A stretch of 64,000 bases of DNA from Viscum album (lineage: Eukaryota; Streptophyta; Magnoliopsida; Santalales; Viscaceae). The position numbers and the translations under genes were made by a program. Of the stretch, positions 1-12,995 are shown piece after piece. Positions within the stretch are counted from its first letter, which is position 1, and each line of letters begins with the position of its first letter. The DNA lies in NCBI GenBank assembly GCA_963277665.1, contig OY728165.1:1756184772-1756248771 (forward strand). The letters are read 5' to 3'. Under the pieces are notes generated by a model. It did not search any database. It was not told where the DNA came from and saw nothing but the letters and a program-made list of their open reading frames with translations.

Positions 1-905
1 AAACTAAATAAAAATTAATTTGAATTGCATTTGATGGGTTAACATAAATATTTTAATGGTAGTAAAATCATTCAAATTAAAGAGGTGAATATTTTTAAAA
101 AAATTTATAATAGTAATATTATTTTTAATCATGTGAAAAAAAAATCACTTAAATTAGTGATAATGTTATGAGTACCACCAATTAAACTAGATCTTAATGA
201 AGTAAATAAATTAGTGGTTCAAAATAGATATAAAACTATTATTGGATGTCTATTGTAATTAACTTCATGATTTCATGATATTTTGTTTAGTGTGTGTATG
301 TGTGCTCAAATTTAAGAAAATCAGAAAGAGTCAAACTTATTAGCTGTTAAATGGATTTTTTAATATCTAAAACATACAACTAATTTTTTATTGTTCTATC
401 CCATAAGAAATGTGTATGATTTATTAATACATTCAAATGTTGATTATGGAGGTTGTACGTTAGTAAGAAAAAAACACATGGAAGATGTCATATTTTAGGA
501 AAATCTCTAGTACCCTAGAGTAGTATGAAATATAATTCTATTTCACAATATACTTCTGAAGATCAATAAATTTCATTAAGAAGTTGATTTTATCAAATTA
601 TGTGGATGATACATATTTTACTAGACGTTTTATACCAATTTATACATGGTCCTATAAATTGTGATAACACATGTACAATAAACATTTCCAAAAAAATCCA
701 CATTTTCATTATAGAACAAAACAATGTGATGCAAAATATATTTTTTTGAGATACAATTACCAATAAGGTTCTATAAAATTATAATTTATTGTAACTAAAC
801 ATCATATGGATGATATAATAATAGAGGCTTTGAATTAAAAAATATTTTACTAATTAAACCATGAATTATGAATGATATGTTTTGGATTAAAAGTCACAAT
901 TGTTA
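1..905. other. AT-rich DNA, nothing recognised
   Basis: This stretch is strongly AT-rich with stops in all frames. I see no retrotransposon protein motif, LTR edge, RNA gene or tandem repeat in it. It is probably decayed repeat sequence, but that is only inferred from the surroundings. Confidence 0.5.
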
Positions 906-1115
906 TATAACCATTGAATTGTCACCATAGATCAGTCACCATTGATGAGTCACTATTGGAGATTCACCGTTGTTGAGTCACCATGGATTAGTCAACATTG
1001 ATGTGTCTTCATTGATGTTTCACCATTGATAGGTCGTAATTTATGAGTAACCATTGATAAAGCACCACTAATATGTTACCATAGATGGATCACGATTGAC
1101 ATGTCATCATAGTGA
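906..1115. repeat. 14-bp tandem array, 15 units in exact register
   Basis: Fifteen consecutive 14-bp units resemble AGTCACCATTGATG. Examples are exact at 934-947 and near-exact at 948-961, 976-989, 990-1003, 1018-1031 and 1074-1087. Individual units have diverged by several substitutions, yet I find no insertion or deletion that breaks the 14-bp phase. Because 14 is not a multiple of 3, this is not a protein repeat. A looser array with the same GTCACCA core lies at 5079-5245. Confidence 0.85.
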
Positions 1116-2340
1116 ATGAGTTTCCATTTCAAAGTGATTGTTCTTATGTTATAGTTACTTTATTACCATACCATTTTTAACATTCCTTTGTTTTTGTTTG
1201 TTTTTTTTCAATAAATACATCCTTTTAGTTATAATGTTTTATGTATTTTATTATTTAAAATCTCAATTGATATGATTTACAATAGAAATCAATTCAATTT
1301 AGTTAACCATAAATCCTTTGAATTTAGAAATCCCTCCCTTTCTCTTAGACAAATCATCACTCTTGCTTCTTTATTTCTAAAAAACCCTCATCCCATCAGT
1401 ATAGACCTCGTTAATTGATCATCAGAATAAAATCTAGAAGATATGAGTAAATCTAATAAATGCAATGTATCTTCTAGCAGTTTGGTTGTTGATTCACAAT
1501 ACTAACCATTGGAAAAACACTATTCTGAAGAAGAAATAGAGATTTAGTCATAATGTATTCCATCATGAAATACTCTCAGGTTGAATTTTCTAGACGATCA
1601 ATAGTGGATTATCTTGTTTCAAATTAAAAACTACGTTTATTATCTGAGGATGGTCTGTGATTTCGATAAAAAAGTTTTTTTGGGATAAAGAGGGTGTTAT
1701 AAAAAGTTACATCTATAAGGAATAATTTTCATTCTCATTGATGGAATTGGAATGATTCATAATAGTACCTTATAAAAGGATGTATGAATATTTTCTAGGA
1801 ATAATTCCCAATGACATTGTAATAATAAAAATGAATAACCTCTCTTATAGTTAATATGTGATGTTACATTATGATGACTTGTAGATTTTGAACATCATTG
1901 TGCGTGTAAATTGTAATTAAAATTTTTAATGCATGTATGATTTCCTAAAAAGGGAGATTTAATAGAATGAGTTATTAAGATGATTAAATAGTATTTTTGA
2001 TGAAACATGGATAAAGTAACAATCATTTTTGATATATTATTATATATGTGTGTTCAATGTGAATGAAAATTTAATGTTTGAACAATTTTATATAATCTAA
2101 GATAATATCTCCCATCATCAATGAAAAGGTCTTAGTCAATGATTATGAACAAGATAAAGTTATTCCTTTTTGTTTTTCTCAAAGTCAATTTGAAAAGGAG
2201 TTAATGTGAGTGTGAATCCATGGATGATGTAATGTGTTAGAGGTAATGGTAAATAGTATGATGAATTCAACCCAATTAATCATTCAAAAAAACCAAAAGA
2301 GGTGGTGGATAATGGCCTCTATCTCAATGAGTTAATTTAA
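1116..2340. other. AT-rich DNA, no gene seen
   Basis: No recognisable coding motif or repeat structure. Around 1320-1400 a pyrimidine-rich stretch (tccctccctttctctt and following) resembles the 5'-UTR or R/U5-like part of an LTR, but I found no partner copy. Confidence 0.4.
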
Positions 2341-2675
2341 TATTATCATGTTGATAATAATATTGATGAGGTTGAGAATGTTATGGAAGATGAATATGGA
2401 TTTTCTATTGATGTTGAGAGTCATCTTGAGATCCCTATATCATCGCCTGCTATTTATTTTGGATATAACAGTCCCACTTGTTTTCTAAAAACTTATGAAT
2501 CCCTTTTTTATGGAGGATAGGATTATGAAACTAAAGCATCAGGAGTGAAAAAATTCATGACATATTACTCTGAAACATTAAGAGACCTGATTACCAATTC
2601 AAAAAATTGGAATATAAGTGATGTCAATTCATCTAAGAAAGAATATGGAGCTTTGATCATGAAAATTAAGATGTA
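2341..2675 (+). pseudogene. unidentified reading-frame remnant with acidic stretch
   Basis: One forward frame stays open from 2341 to a TAA ending at 2675, interrupted only by a TAG at 2518-2520. The translation starts with an acidic run (DNNIDEVENVMEDEYG, from 2353) and then has a mixed, polar composition. I do not recognise the family. The base composition matches the degraded neighbours, so it may be part of an old transposon ORF, or an open stretch by chance. No start codon, promoter or partner gene supports a functional gene. Confidence 0.25.
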
Positions 2676-5078
2676 AATGAATGTAAGAATAAAAAAGATC
2701 ATGTTGGTGAAGATAATTATAGTCTTGGTGATGATAATAAGTCTGGTCATATTTTTGGAGCTAATTAGAATGGATGTGATCATGATGATCATGATAATGA
2801 AATGTTTTAGTCACATCCATCATCCACGGTGGAATCATGTTTTATTATAAATGAGGATCAATCCAAAGATGATGAGATTAATGTTATACAACATTTTATT
2901 ATATTTTATTGGAAAGGTAATTATATGGGGAGGTATATCATAATCATAATTATCATATAGAGGAATCATATCTCACACAAATAGTTTACACAAACATGAA
3001 TCCACAATACCTAAACATGGTGAATCGTCTCATGTTGTCAAACATTATCACATTTTATAATATACAAGACCATATGTAAATGATTTCTATGTCATGTGAA
3101 GTATTTCGGGTAATGTTATACATGAACATGATTACATTTATTCATATGTTGAAGTAAGATAATTTCCAATCATAGGGAATGAACCCTTTTTATATCAGAT
3201 ATACCAAGTTGGAGAGTTACATCCTTTTACTCCTATCTAAATAGGAAGTTGGCATGAGGTCGTTATGCCACATAAAAATAGAGATAATCCTCCTACTCTA
3301 ATTGAAATTCTTAATGTTGATATTATAAAATATGATTTAGAATATTTTCAAACAAATGTAATTTCTATTTTTGAATTCTTGAAATGAAATTTGGATTCTA
3401 TTTTTTTTTTTGACTTTTTTAGATCTCAAAAAATTTGTGTATCATGAAACCATGATGAATTCACTAAATATTAGGTTGAGATAATTATACAAAATTTATT
3501 ACCAGTGGTTTGATTTATTATTAGTGAATTATAAGTGAAAAAATATTATATAGTCAAAAGATGTGGAGAGTATGAAATCCTTAAAAAGGGTAATGAAAAA
3601 CTCTTTCACATTGAGTAGGAATTATATATTTCATAAACTTGAAATCATGCCTCCAAGTGCTTCTATATCCACTTCACATCCACCTATTTCTGCACCTATT
3701 TATTGAAAAATTCTCAGACAAATTATAATGGATGATATGAATACATCTCTTGGTGATGTGTTAAAACATACCGAGTAATTAAATAAAATTCATCGCCATA
3801 AATAGTATGTCTATGAGATGATAAGGGAGTTTTATATTAAACGAAGGGAAGATTATGACACTATAAAGAAATATATATTGTATTATTTTTCATGAAGTTA
3901 TAGAAAGAATGATAAAAATGAAAAATTAATATTCCTATAGGACAACATGAGAGTTCAACTAATAAGAAGGGATTTCAATAGACAAGTGAGTTAACTAATG
4001 GTTCTCACGCCGTTGTTGCAAATATTCATGGATGATAAAATAGATTTATTTTTTCATATGGAGAGGGGATGTGGTATTTTTTTAGACATTATCAAAATCT
4101 TGAAACCCTTCATACATGTTCATAGTATGACTTTTATTCAAAGAGATGTGATCCTGGTGACATTTGTTATTATATATATATACACTAAGAGAATCTAAAA
4201 CAGAACTATTGTGATTTCTTAGTCATATGGTTTTCTACCTCCACCATATCGAGCGCTCTGTTTATCACATATTAATTCTATTCTTAATAATAGAGAAGTT
4301 TTTGTTCGATATCTTCTTCCCACTAAAATAACCATACCTTCCATCAATACATTTTCCCAAACTATTACTAAATTATATTCATCCCCATGGGATAAAAAAA
4401 GACCTAAAAATATCCCAAATAGTCCTTAGTGTAACTATAATAGTCAATGTGATTAGATGTATAATTTAATTGGGTTATTGACCTTCTACTCTTTATCTTT
4501 TTGATAATGTACTCAAAACATTATGGCTCTTATTCAAGGAAATAACTTATGACTTTTCTGAGTTTATTGTTCTTCATTTATTTATTTTATTTTTTATAAT
4601 CACTAATCGAGAGACATAATAGGGAATTAATTTATTAAAAGGTAGAATAAATATAAAAAAATACATATTCTGTGAGAGATCAATTCTATATTTATAATAT
4701 TTATTTAGTTATCCTTTTATTCTCTCAATATCATTTTATTGAAAATTTTATCTTTTTTGTGATCATACATTTATTTGATGTTATAGTTATTTATATCAGA
4801 CATATATATTCTGAAATAAAAAGAATATTGATTTATCATAAATTAATCCATGATTATATTTTTTAATTTTTTGACTAAATATCATATAATATTCAATGTA
4901 TTCAATTTATCAAAAAAGGGAGTGAATGTATGCACCTACATTTGAGGATAGTGTTTATAAATTGCTTATTTTATTATTTGGAAACCAATATTATTTTTGA
5001 TGTACTGATTTACTTTTTTATGCTATAAAATTGTATAATAAATATAGTTTTAATAATAATTAGGCTACTTCATGAGGT
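2676..5078. other. AT-rich DNA, no gene recognised
   Basis: Open frames here are short, and none shows a motif I can name. A Ser/Pro/Thr-rich reading occurs near 3648-3710 in the forward direction, followed by a basic stretch up to about 3900, but no domain is identifiable. An A/G-rich stretch at about 4911-4925 (aaaaaagggagtgaatg) could be a polypurine tract. With no LTR edge I leave it uncalled. Confidence 0.4.
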
Positions 5079-5245
5079 GAGTCACCACCAAAAAGGTGAT
5101 ACCATTAAGACGAGTTACCACCATGAAGGAGTCACCACTAAGGAAGAGCTAAAACAAGCAGAGTCATCACCAGAGTAGTTACCACAAATGAAGTTACCCT
5201 GCATCAAGGTCACCTCTAGACTAGTTTCCACTTGAGGAGTCACAT
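5079..5245. repeat. degenerate 15-17-bp array with GTCACCA core
   Basis: The motif GTYACC recurs at 5081, 5114, 5131, 5163 (as gtcatc), 5178, 5193, 5209, 5224 (gtttcc) and 5239 (gtcaca). Spacing is 15-17 bp, or double that where a unit has decayed. The core matches the array at 906-1115 and has the same orientation, which suggests two copies of the same repeat family about 4.2 kb apart. Confidence 0.65.
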
Positions 5246-7779
5246 TCAGGGTTGTAAGAGCCAAGGAGATACATACGATACCATTCCCTATTAGAATCTG
5301 AGACACCATTATATTTTCAGTCACTGATAGACTAACGTACCGCAATTATAAGATACAGTTTGATGTTGTGTCACTACTAGCTTTACACTACAACTTTTGT
5401 ATGAGGACATTAATGTGAATGGATCAATAAATAGTTCAATTCTATGATAAATCTACCATGTCTTAATGACCTATAAAAATACTATATGAGTATTGTCGAT
5501 CAAACACTGATGATATATTAATGAATATGACCATATCTCTCTTTATATACAATGGAAACTGACTCAAAAGATTACTAAGAATTATTTGACTGAATAGTTG
5601 AATTTGTAAAATCTTACTGACTCATATACTCTAATGATAATAACTATAAAATAAAAATATCCATTACAATGATTGGTTGATTTTTCAATAGAGATCTACT
5701 TGAAATTATCATAAAATATTATGATCCATTATTTTGAATAATCTTTAAGAATATTGCTCGAACTATTCACCAAATATGATTTGAGGATGTCGAAGAATCT
5801 GAGAATAACAGACTGAGCATCAATATTTTCTCTATATTATTTTGATTTAAATATAATTTTTTGAGTAGTTTGTGGTTTTATTTTATTTTAATGACATACT
5901 ATCTTCTTTATATAATCTTGAGAATACTTGTTATTCTCTCGTTTTTCATTTTTTCAGTTTTCCCACTAGTTTTTGGAATATTTTCTTAAGTGGACTATAC
6001 TATTTTATTTTCCATATATAACTATAAATGAGGAATTTTTATAATAGAAAACTTGTTACTATTTTTTGTTTACTAGATCTCAGTTGTGATTTTTTTGTTA
6101 CATTAATCTTCTTGGAAATAGGTTATTTATATGTGGAGGTGATTAGGTTTCATTTGGATACTGAACCACTTTTTTATTAGTCGGTTTTATTTGGTTTTGT
6201 TTTATTGAGAAATCGTTGATTATTATAAATATCTAAAAAACCATTAATTTTATAATTAATAATAACTATTTTGGATATATGTTTTCTCCTGACTAAATTT
6301 ATTTCAAATGGTAATAAAATTTCAAAACTAATTTTAATGATACAAAATCACACATTGATAAATCATATAAAAGGATAGAAAATATATCGATCTATTTTTT
6401 TAATATATTAATAGTTTATATTATTATCTGGATTCTATATTATCATTATTTTTAGTATAAATTTTTATTACAAACACAATTCACCCCTATTTATTTACTC
6501 TCTCTGAACAATAGTTTTCATCCTGAGTAAAATCAATTAATATTACATTCAATGTCATGAAAAAATTTCTGAACACACATTTTCACTCGTGTTATATTTT
6601 ATGTATTGAAGAAAAATCATCATACTATTTCTTTATTTAAAGGAATTTTTTTTCCATCTAATTTTAAACCAATCTATGGAATTATTTATCATGGATGTTA
6701 TAATTAAATGTGTATTTTTTCAAGTAATGAATATCATCTATATCTATAGTTTTCATAACAAAAATACCATAATTGGTCATATTCAACTTTAAAAAAATAA
6801 ACCAAAGTAGTTACCTTTTAAATTTCCCCACATCCTATAACATAAAATATATTATTTATATCATTGATCCATAATTTGGCTACCATGGGTTGTGATGATT
6901 CATTAAATGATGGGGGTGTTGCTTCATAAAATTATAAACTATAGAAATGTTCATTCATGGAAGATATAACTCCTAAATATTATTCATACCACCTCCATTT
7001 ATAGTTTTTGTTAATCGATCCATCACTCTAGAAAATTTATTTGTTTATATCCATCTATCTCATGATAATCACATGGAAGTTTATTTTCCTCTAGGTTCTT
7101 TACGACTACAAATTATTTCAATAATATGGATAAATCATCCCGAACTATAATACTTTAGAAGAAGAATCAATGTAATCATAAAATTCTACATTATTTCCAC
7201 ATAACCATAAATTAAAATATTCTAAGGGGAATATGTTGAAACTATGCTACCCTCTAATGCTATATAAACCATCCTTTGTAACATTAATTAAGAGACCATC
7301 AATACAAATTTTACATCCCTGTGTTTTTTGAAATAAAATTCACATTTGACATTCTTTTATTTTTTCGAATTTTAGATAATTATTGAAAACTAAAAAAATA
7401 TAAACCCATAAATTATAGTTTACACTTATACCCATTATCCATTTTTTATCAATATAAAACTCAATATAATAAAACCTAATAATTCTTTATAAATAAGTTT
7501 TATAATTATCCCCTTTGATAGCATCCTTTTCATTAGTCCACATTAAACCCTATGAAATTAATTTAATAATAAAAGAATGAAGAAATAATAAGTAAGTGGT
7601 ATAAAAATAAAGGAAATAGTTAGTTCATTAAAATAATAAAAACTCATATAATAGTTAGAATGGTTGTTGAGTAGATTTGAAATTTTAAAAAAAATTCATA
7701 TGAAAAACAAACACTCATTTTTTTCAATGAAAATAAGTAAAACCCATGAAAGTAGTAATCAATTTTTTATTTTCTATTT
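5246..7779. other. AT-rich DNA, no gene seen; expected place of a 5' LTR
   Basis: No protein motif is visible. This lies just upstream of a plus-strand gag-pol remnant, so the 5' LTR and leader of that element would be expected here. I could not match it by eye to the 3' LTR candidate at 11791-13657. The 5' LTR may be deleted, replaced or too diverged. Confidence 0.4.
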
Positions 7780-7799
7780 TTAAGGTGAACCAAATCAAT

Positions 7800-8445
7800 G
7801 GTGGTCAATGGATATGAATACTAGATAAAGATAAGATGTTTACTCTATTTAATGGGCTTCATTTAGGAATATCATCTTTTAGAAATATCTTCCTATGTGT
7901 TATTGAGTTATGAGGGTGAATAAATTCATGTCATTGAGGAAATATGATTATTTTATGGATTTGTATAAAGAAAAATATAGAAAATTAGTAAGGTAAACAA
8001 TAAATTTTATCTATCATCTTCTTTGATTATTAAATCTATTTTCCTTAGTGTTGAATCTTTATAATAGAGGGAGTTATCATATCCTGAATTTTATATATTT
8101 TAAAAACAATACCATTATCCCTATAATGTACAAATTAAGCATGTTAATGAATAGGTGTTTTACAATATCAGGAGAAATAGAGTTCACTATGATCTTCATG
8201 TCATGTGAATACATCGAGGGAATCAAGATGTTAGAAATTCATGTTTCTGGTTCATGGAAGTTGTGGTAAAAAATAATTTGGAAATAAGTTATGAAATATG
8301 TGTAGTGGTTCAATTGTGGTTAGTTTCCACATATTGATCAAAATTGTAAAGAAAAGTATCCTTGTAAAGGTATGAAAAATTATTATGTATAGTATTAAAG
8401 GTGTTTTATATGTAATGAGATGGGTCATTATATTGATTCATGTTA
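7800..8445 (+). pseudogene. gag: degraded Ty3/gypsy gag (capsid end plus zinc knuckle)
   Basis: The Gag protein of LTR retrotransposons packages the element RNA. A CX2CX4HX4C zinc knuckle, reading CFICNEMGHYIDSC, is intact at 8402-8443. It is preceded at about 7910-7990 by a reading that resembles the conserved central part of chromovirus Gag (VNKFMSLRKYDYFMDLYKEK). Several frames are needed and stops are frequent, so this is dead. It is followed in the same direction by reverse transcriptase, RNase H, integrase and chromodomain remnants, the normal gag-pol order. The upstream Gag limit is uncertain. Confidence 0.75.
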
Positions 8446-11400
8446 AAAAAAGGTAACGAATAATGGGAAGAAGTAGAATATAAGTATAAGTGTGTATTGA
8501 AGTAAATTTTAACTACTTTAGTAGATGTTGGGACATTAAAAAAAGATGAAGCTTGTATAATTCATATTTATTTAAGTTATGAGATTTCATGTTTGACTTG
8601 GGTTCTATAAATTCTTTTTGTTTTTATGAAATTTATTAATAAAGTCAAATTTTATCCTCTAGGAATTATTTATTGATTTTCAATAAAACATATGGTGTTA
8701 TTATTATGTAAAAAAGGCATTATAAATAAATTTCTATTATCATCTATAAAATATTTTTACTTCAAAATATTATTTTCCATACCTTTACAGAATTTTATGT
8801 TATTATGGGTAAAGATTTGATTTCTGTTTATAATGATATGAAATATTTTAGTTATAAATGAGTCATTTTATTAAATTAGTTTCTATTTATATATATATGA
8901 ATTAATTAAATCTATTGATAACATTTATAGATGCTAAAAAACTATTAATTTACTGTAATGGACATTATCTTACTTGGGTTTTAGAAAAGAAACATAATTC
9001 TTCATATTAATGATATACAATTAGTTACATAATATCTAGATATTTTTCTAATTTATTACCCTTCTTGTACTCCTGAGTAGGTGGTTGTATTTACTATTGA
9101 CTATGTTCTTAATGTTAAGAAAAATTACATACCCCCATATCTAATCGGTGAAGTGTAATTACTGGAATTGAAAAAGCAGTTACATGAGCTCCATGAAAAA
9201 TGTATCATTCATCCTATAACTTCAATGATGAGTTCTCTTAGATTTTTTATTAAGGTGAATTATGGTTATATGATGATTTCCATTGTTTATAGTCCATTTA
9301 TTAGAATCACTATTTAAAATTATTATCTGTTTTCTCATATTTATGACTTATATGATAATTTTATGAGAGGAATTTATTTTCCTGATGGTTTATATATGGT
9401 CTGAGTACCATAAGATAAATGTGAAGCAGAAGGACATCTATAATATAGTATTTCAAATTAGGTTTGTTAAATATGAGTTATTGGTTATAATTAATCTATT
9501 GAAAAAATATCCATCTATATTTATGGACCTTTTGAATATATTATTCCATGAGTTCTTGGATATATTTTTGGTGGTGTTTATTGACCATATCTAGATATAT
9601 TTTTAATGTTATGATTATGGTGACAATATTTTAGGGTTTTTTTTAAAACCTCGAATTATATTTTTGATGTTTAGTAAATGTGAATTCTGGTTCAAACATA
9701 TCCCAATCCTTAGAAATATGTTAAATACTATTAGGATAACTATTGATCATGATACAACAAAAGTTATTTATGAATGGAAAATACCTACACATTTCCGGAA
9801 TATTCCATGTTATCTTTGATATGTGGTAAATTATGAATAGTTATTGAAATGATTTCAAGGATATTGAGGAACATAAAATTGATAATATAAAACTAATTTT
9901 TACTCATCTATTTAAAGGAAATAAATGAATTTTTCAATAAATTGATAATAAGATTAGTTAATTATATATTATTGGACCTACCATTCAAAAATGGTTACAT
10001 TTGAATCTATAGTTATTTTTATTATTTAAGGTGTATGGTTTTTAAAAAAAATTTATTAAGAACTTTATTCTTCTTCATATTTATTAAATGCCAATTATCA
10101 AAATTATCCTACTCCTGAATTTGAGATAGTAGGTGTAGTTTTTTTGCTTAAAATATTTAATGATGTTATTTATATAAATTCATGTATGAAATATATATTT
10201 ACCATAAAATATTGAGGTATATATTAACATTGTGAATTTTAATAATGAGTAAGAGAACATGGATATAATGAATAATGAATTATGAATTCACAATTCATTA
10301 ATATAAATTTTATGATAGAATATTATTTAATTCATTGATTTGGAAAGATAATGCTAAATTTGACATGTTACATAAGGAATACGACTCATTAATTAATTAA
10401 TTTTTTTGTATTTGTAGTTGTTCTTGTAAAAATATATCTATTTCATTTTTTATGCTAGTAAAATCCAATTCATCCTAAATAAAATAGAAATCTAATTAAT
10501 TTTTTAGTGATGATAAATTCTCTTGATTAAATATTCATCATGGAATTAATATGACATATAGATACATTTGAATGTATTACTGATGGGAGGGAATGGAATT
10601 TTGATTTTTGAAATTTCCATGAAATGTTTGACATGTCAATATGTTAAAATATAAATATAATTACCAAAGTGGATGTATCATCATGTTCTACTGACGTATT
10701 CTAAATAGTAATATATATCCATATATCATGTTTAGGATTACAAAATAAAACATGATGTAATGATATGATTTTGTTTGTTGTGGTGTGATTAACAAAACCA
10801 TTGAATTTCCTTTCTATTTTAGATAATATGAAATTAGATCATATTTTAGAAAAATATATTAGGAACATATTATGGTTATATAAAGTTCCTCTCCACATTT
10901 AATTTTACCATGATATACTATTAATTATAAATTTTATAAAAATATTTGGAAATTGTATTGTATAGAATTTAATTTCAATATATCTTCTCTTACGCAGTTT
11001 AATGGAAAATATGAATGAATGATCCTGAAAATTGGAGACATAATTCAATATTTGTTGATAGATTATCAGAGAGTTTTTTTAATAATATCTACCATTAGTT
11101 TATTTTATATATAATAATTATTTTTATTCTAGTATACAAAGGAAATATTTTGGGGGATTATATATAATATTTTTTACAAAAGTATATTTTTGGGATTATT
11201 ATAGAGAAATAATGTTTTTGTTATATTAATGTGTTTGAATAAGGGATGTTAATGTGATTATGATTTAGATTCACAATAGGATGACTGAGATTTAGAATAC
11301 AATATATACAAAGAACTGAGGAAGGAAATTTCCATTATAGAAAGAGATAATATTTTTAGTGACCTATATACAAGTAAAAGTGTTTCTAATTTTGGTAAAA

Positions 11401-11755
11401 AATTAAATTTAAGAACAATGTTCACTGGATTACAATAAATCCAATAGAATGTTCGATCATTTTTTTATCGAGTGGAATTTCCAGTGAGTTTATCATGAGT
11501 ACAAGATGTATTTCATGTTTCATTGTTACGAATATAAGAGTTGGATACGCCTCAGGTTTTGAGCCATGAAGTAGTTCAGTTGGAAGGGAATCATTTATAT
11601 AAGATAGAAACTATTTATTTACCATAGATAGTAGGTTTTATGGAATTATGAGATTTCCTATGTTAATGTTTTGTGGGGAACCCATTTAATTTAACAAGCA
11701 ACATGGGAATTAAACAATTATTTTCAGTAATATTATCCCCACTTTTGTATGAAAT
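8446..11755 (+). pseudogene. pol: degraded chromovirus pol (PR-RT-RH-INT-chromodomain)
   Basis: In order I see an RT N-terminal reading at about 9125-9250 (ELKKQLHELHEK), an RT palm at 9385-9594 ending VVFIDHI, where chromoviruses have FIDD (the second catalytic Asp is replaced by His), an RT thumb at about 9665-9790 (FSKCEFWF), and RNase H pieces at about 10070-10200. The CLTCQ pair of the integrase HHCC finger is at 10625-10636, integrase core pieces at 10850-11050, and the integrase tail at 11500-11600 (VLSHEVVQLEG). The chromodomain end lies at about 11665-11750 (LWGTHLI, QATWEL). Many stops and frameshifts separate these. The chromodomain places it among the chromoviruses; the exact lineage is not fixed. 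Confidence 0.85.
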
Positions 11756-11925
11756 AAATAAAATTATTAGATAGTAATTTCCAAAGTTGTTGTCAAATTT
11801 AAAATATCAATGTAATTTTTTATGAATTATTAATATTTATTATGTTAGAAATAATACATTATTTCAAGGTTTGTTTTACTATTTTCGGGAATTGTTGAGA
11901 AAAGGGGTGTTTCTAGAAATTCTTT

Positions 11926-12106
11926 AAGTACACGTCATGTACTTTATATATACACGTCATATACTTTATTGCTGTAGGATGTCGTGTGCTGGCCGTGTCA
12001 TGGACACACACACAGTCATGTGGGGTGACATGGATGTGGCCTAAGGAGGTGTACGGAAAAGTAAAGTACACATCATGTACTTCAAAAGTACACGACATGT
12101 ATTTTG
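11926..12106. repeat. four copies of a 19-bp near-palindrome
   Basis: AAGTACACGTCATGTACTT (7-bp inverted arms around a 5-bp core) occurs at 11926-11944. A degenerate copy follows at about 11948-11966, a near-identical one at 12064-12082 and another at about 12087-12106. The site is close to the start of the presumed LTR, which would be U3 and so could hold transcription factor sites. Confidence 0.7.
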
Positions 12107-12824
12107 ATTGGTTTTAATTAAATGAACTGGGGCTACGTATGATGGACAGAACTGTCTTCTTCAAGTCTTTCTTCGTCTAAGAGAACCCTTATGGCAGAGG
12201 ATCATTGAGAAACCCCCGAGCCTCCATCCTTCCACTTAATCAAACTCTAACAGTTGCATTGGAATATTATCTATGAGTTCTCTCTTATTCCAGAGATTTG
12301 TTTTCCAATTCACCATCTTTACCCAGTTATCATGGGTTGAACGTTTTATGCATTTTCATAGATATACGACATTTTAAATTGATTCAAGCTTCTAGGTTCA
12401 ATAATATTGATCCCCTAACCAAAAGGTATGTGGTTTGTTCCTTTTTTTAGAATGTCTTTGATTATTATGTGCAAATTCCAACAATACCCTTGAACGGAGT
12501 ATTGTGTGTTTACCTTTTTATCCATGTTGTTTTTCTACTTTTCTTGTATTTCTGTATAGAGGTTATTGTTTGTGAATAGGGTAATTTTTGGTAATTTGGA
12601 TGTATTTCCCATGCATGTTTTTCCTGTTTATGAGTTCTTTGTCTAGTTTGGCCTATTAGGATATTTCCAGTTTCCATTACTAGTATGGTAGAATGGTGTG
12701 AATTTTGATCTGATATGCTGTTATGTTTTTGACTACTTCCCAAGTAGTTCTTTAGGTTTACCTTTTCTGTTATGCACTACTACACTTTCTTGACTTACAC
12801 AGGGCTGTGAGAACCAGGTTTATA

Positions 12825-12995
12825 GACCACATGGATAGTTGACATTGAGGGCTTATCCAGTGTGTCTTTATAATGATACAACGTGAGACCACATTGGGAG
12901 TTGATATTGAGTGCTTCCCCAGAGTTCCTTTAATACAATACGGGACTATAGGGGTAATTTATGGTGAGTGATTCCTCATTGATTATATACATTAG
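12825..12995. repeat. about 60-bp tandem repeat, three diverged units
   Basis: Units start with gaccac/gactat at 12825, 12887 and 12944 and share a GGxAGTTgAtattGAGxGcTTcCcCA-like pattern. The first unit is 62 bp, the second 57 bp and the third is incomplete. It sits within the putative LTR. Confidence 0.65.
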
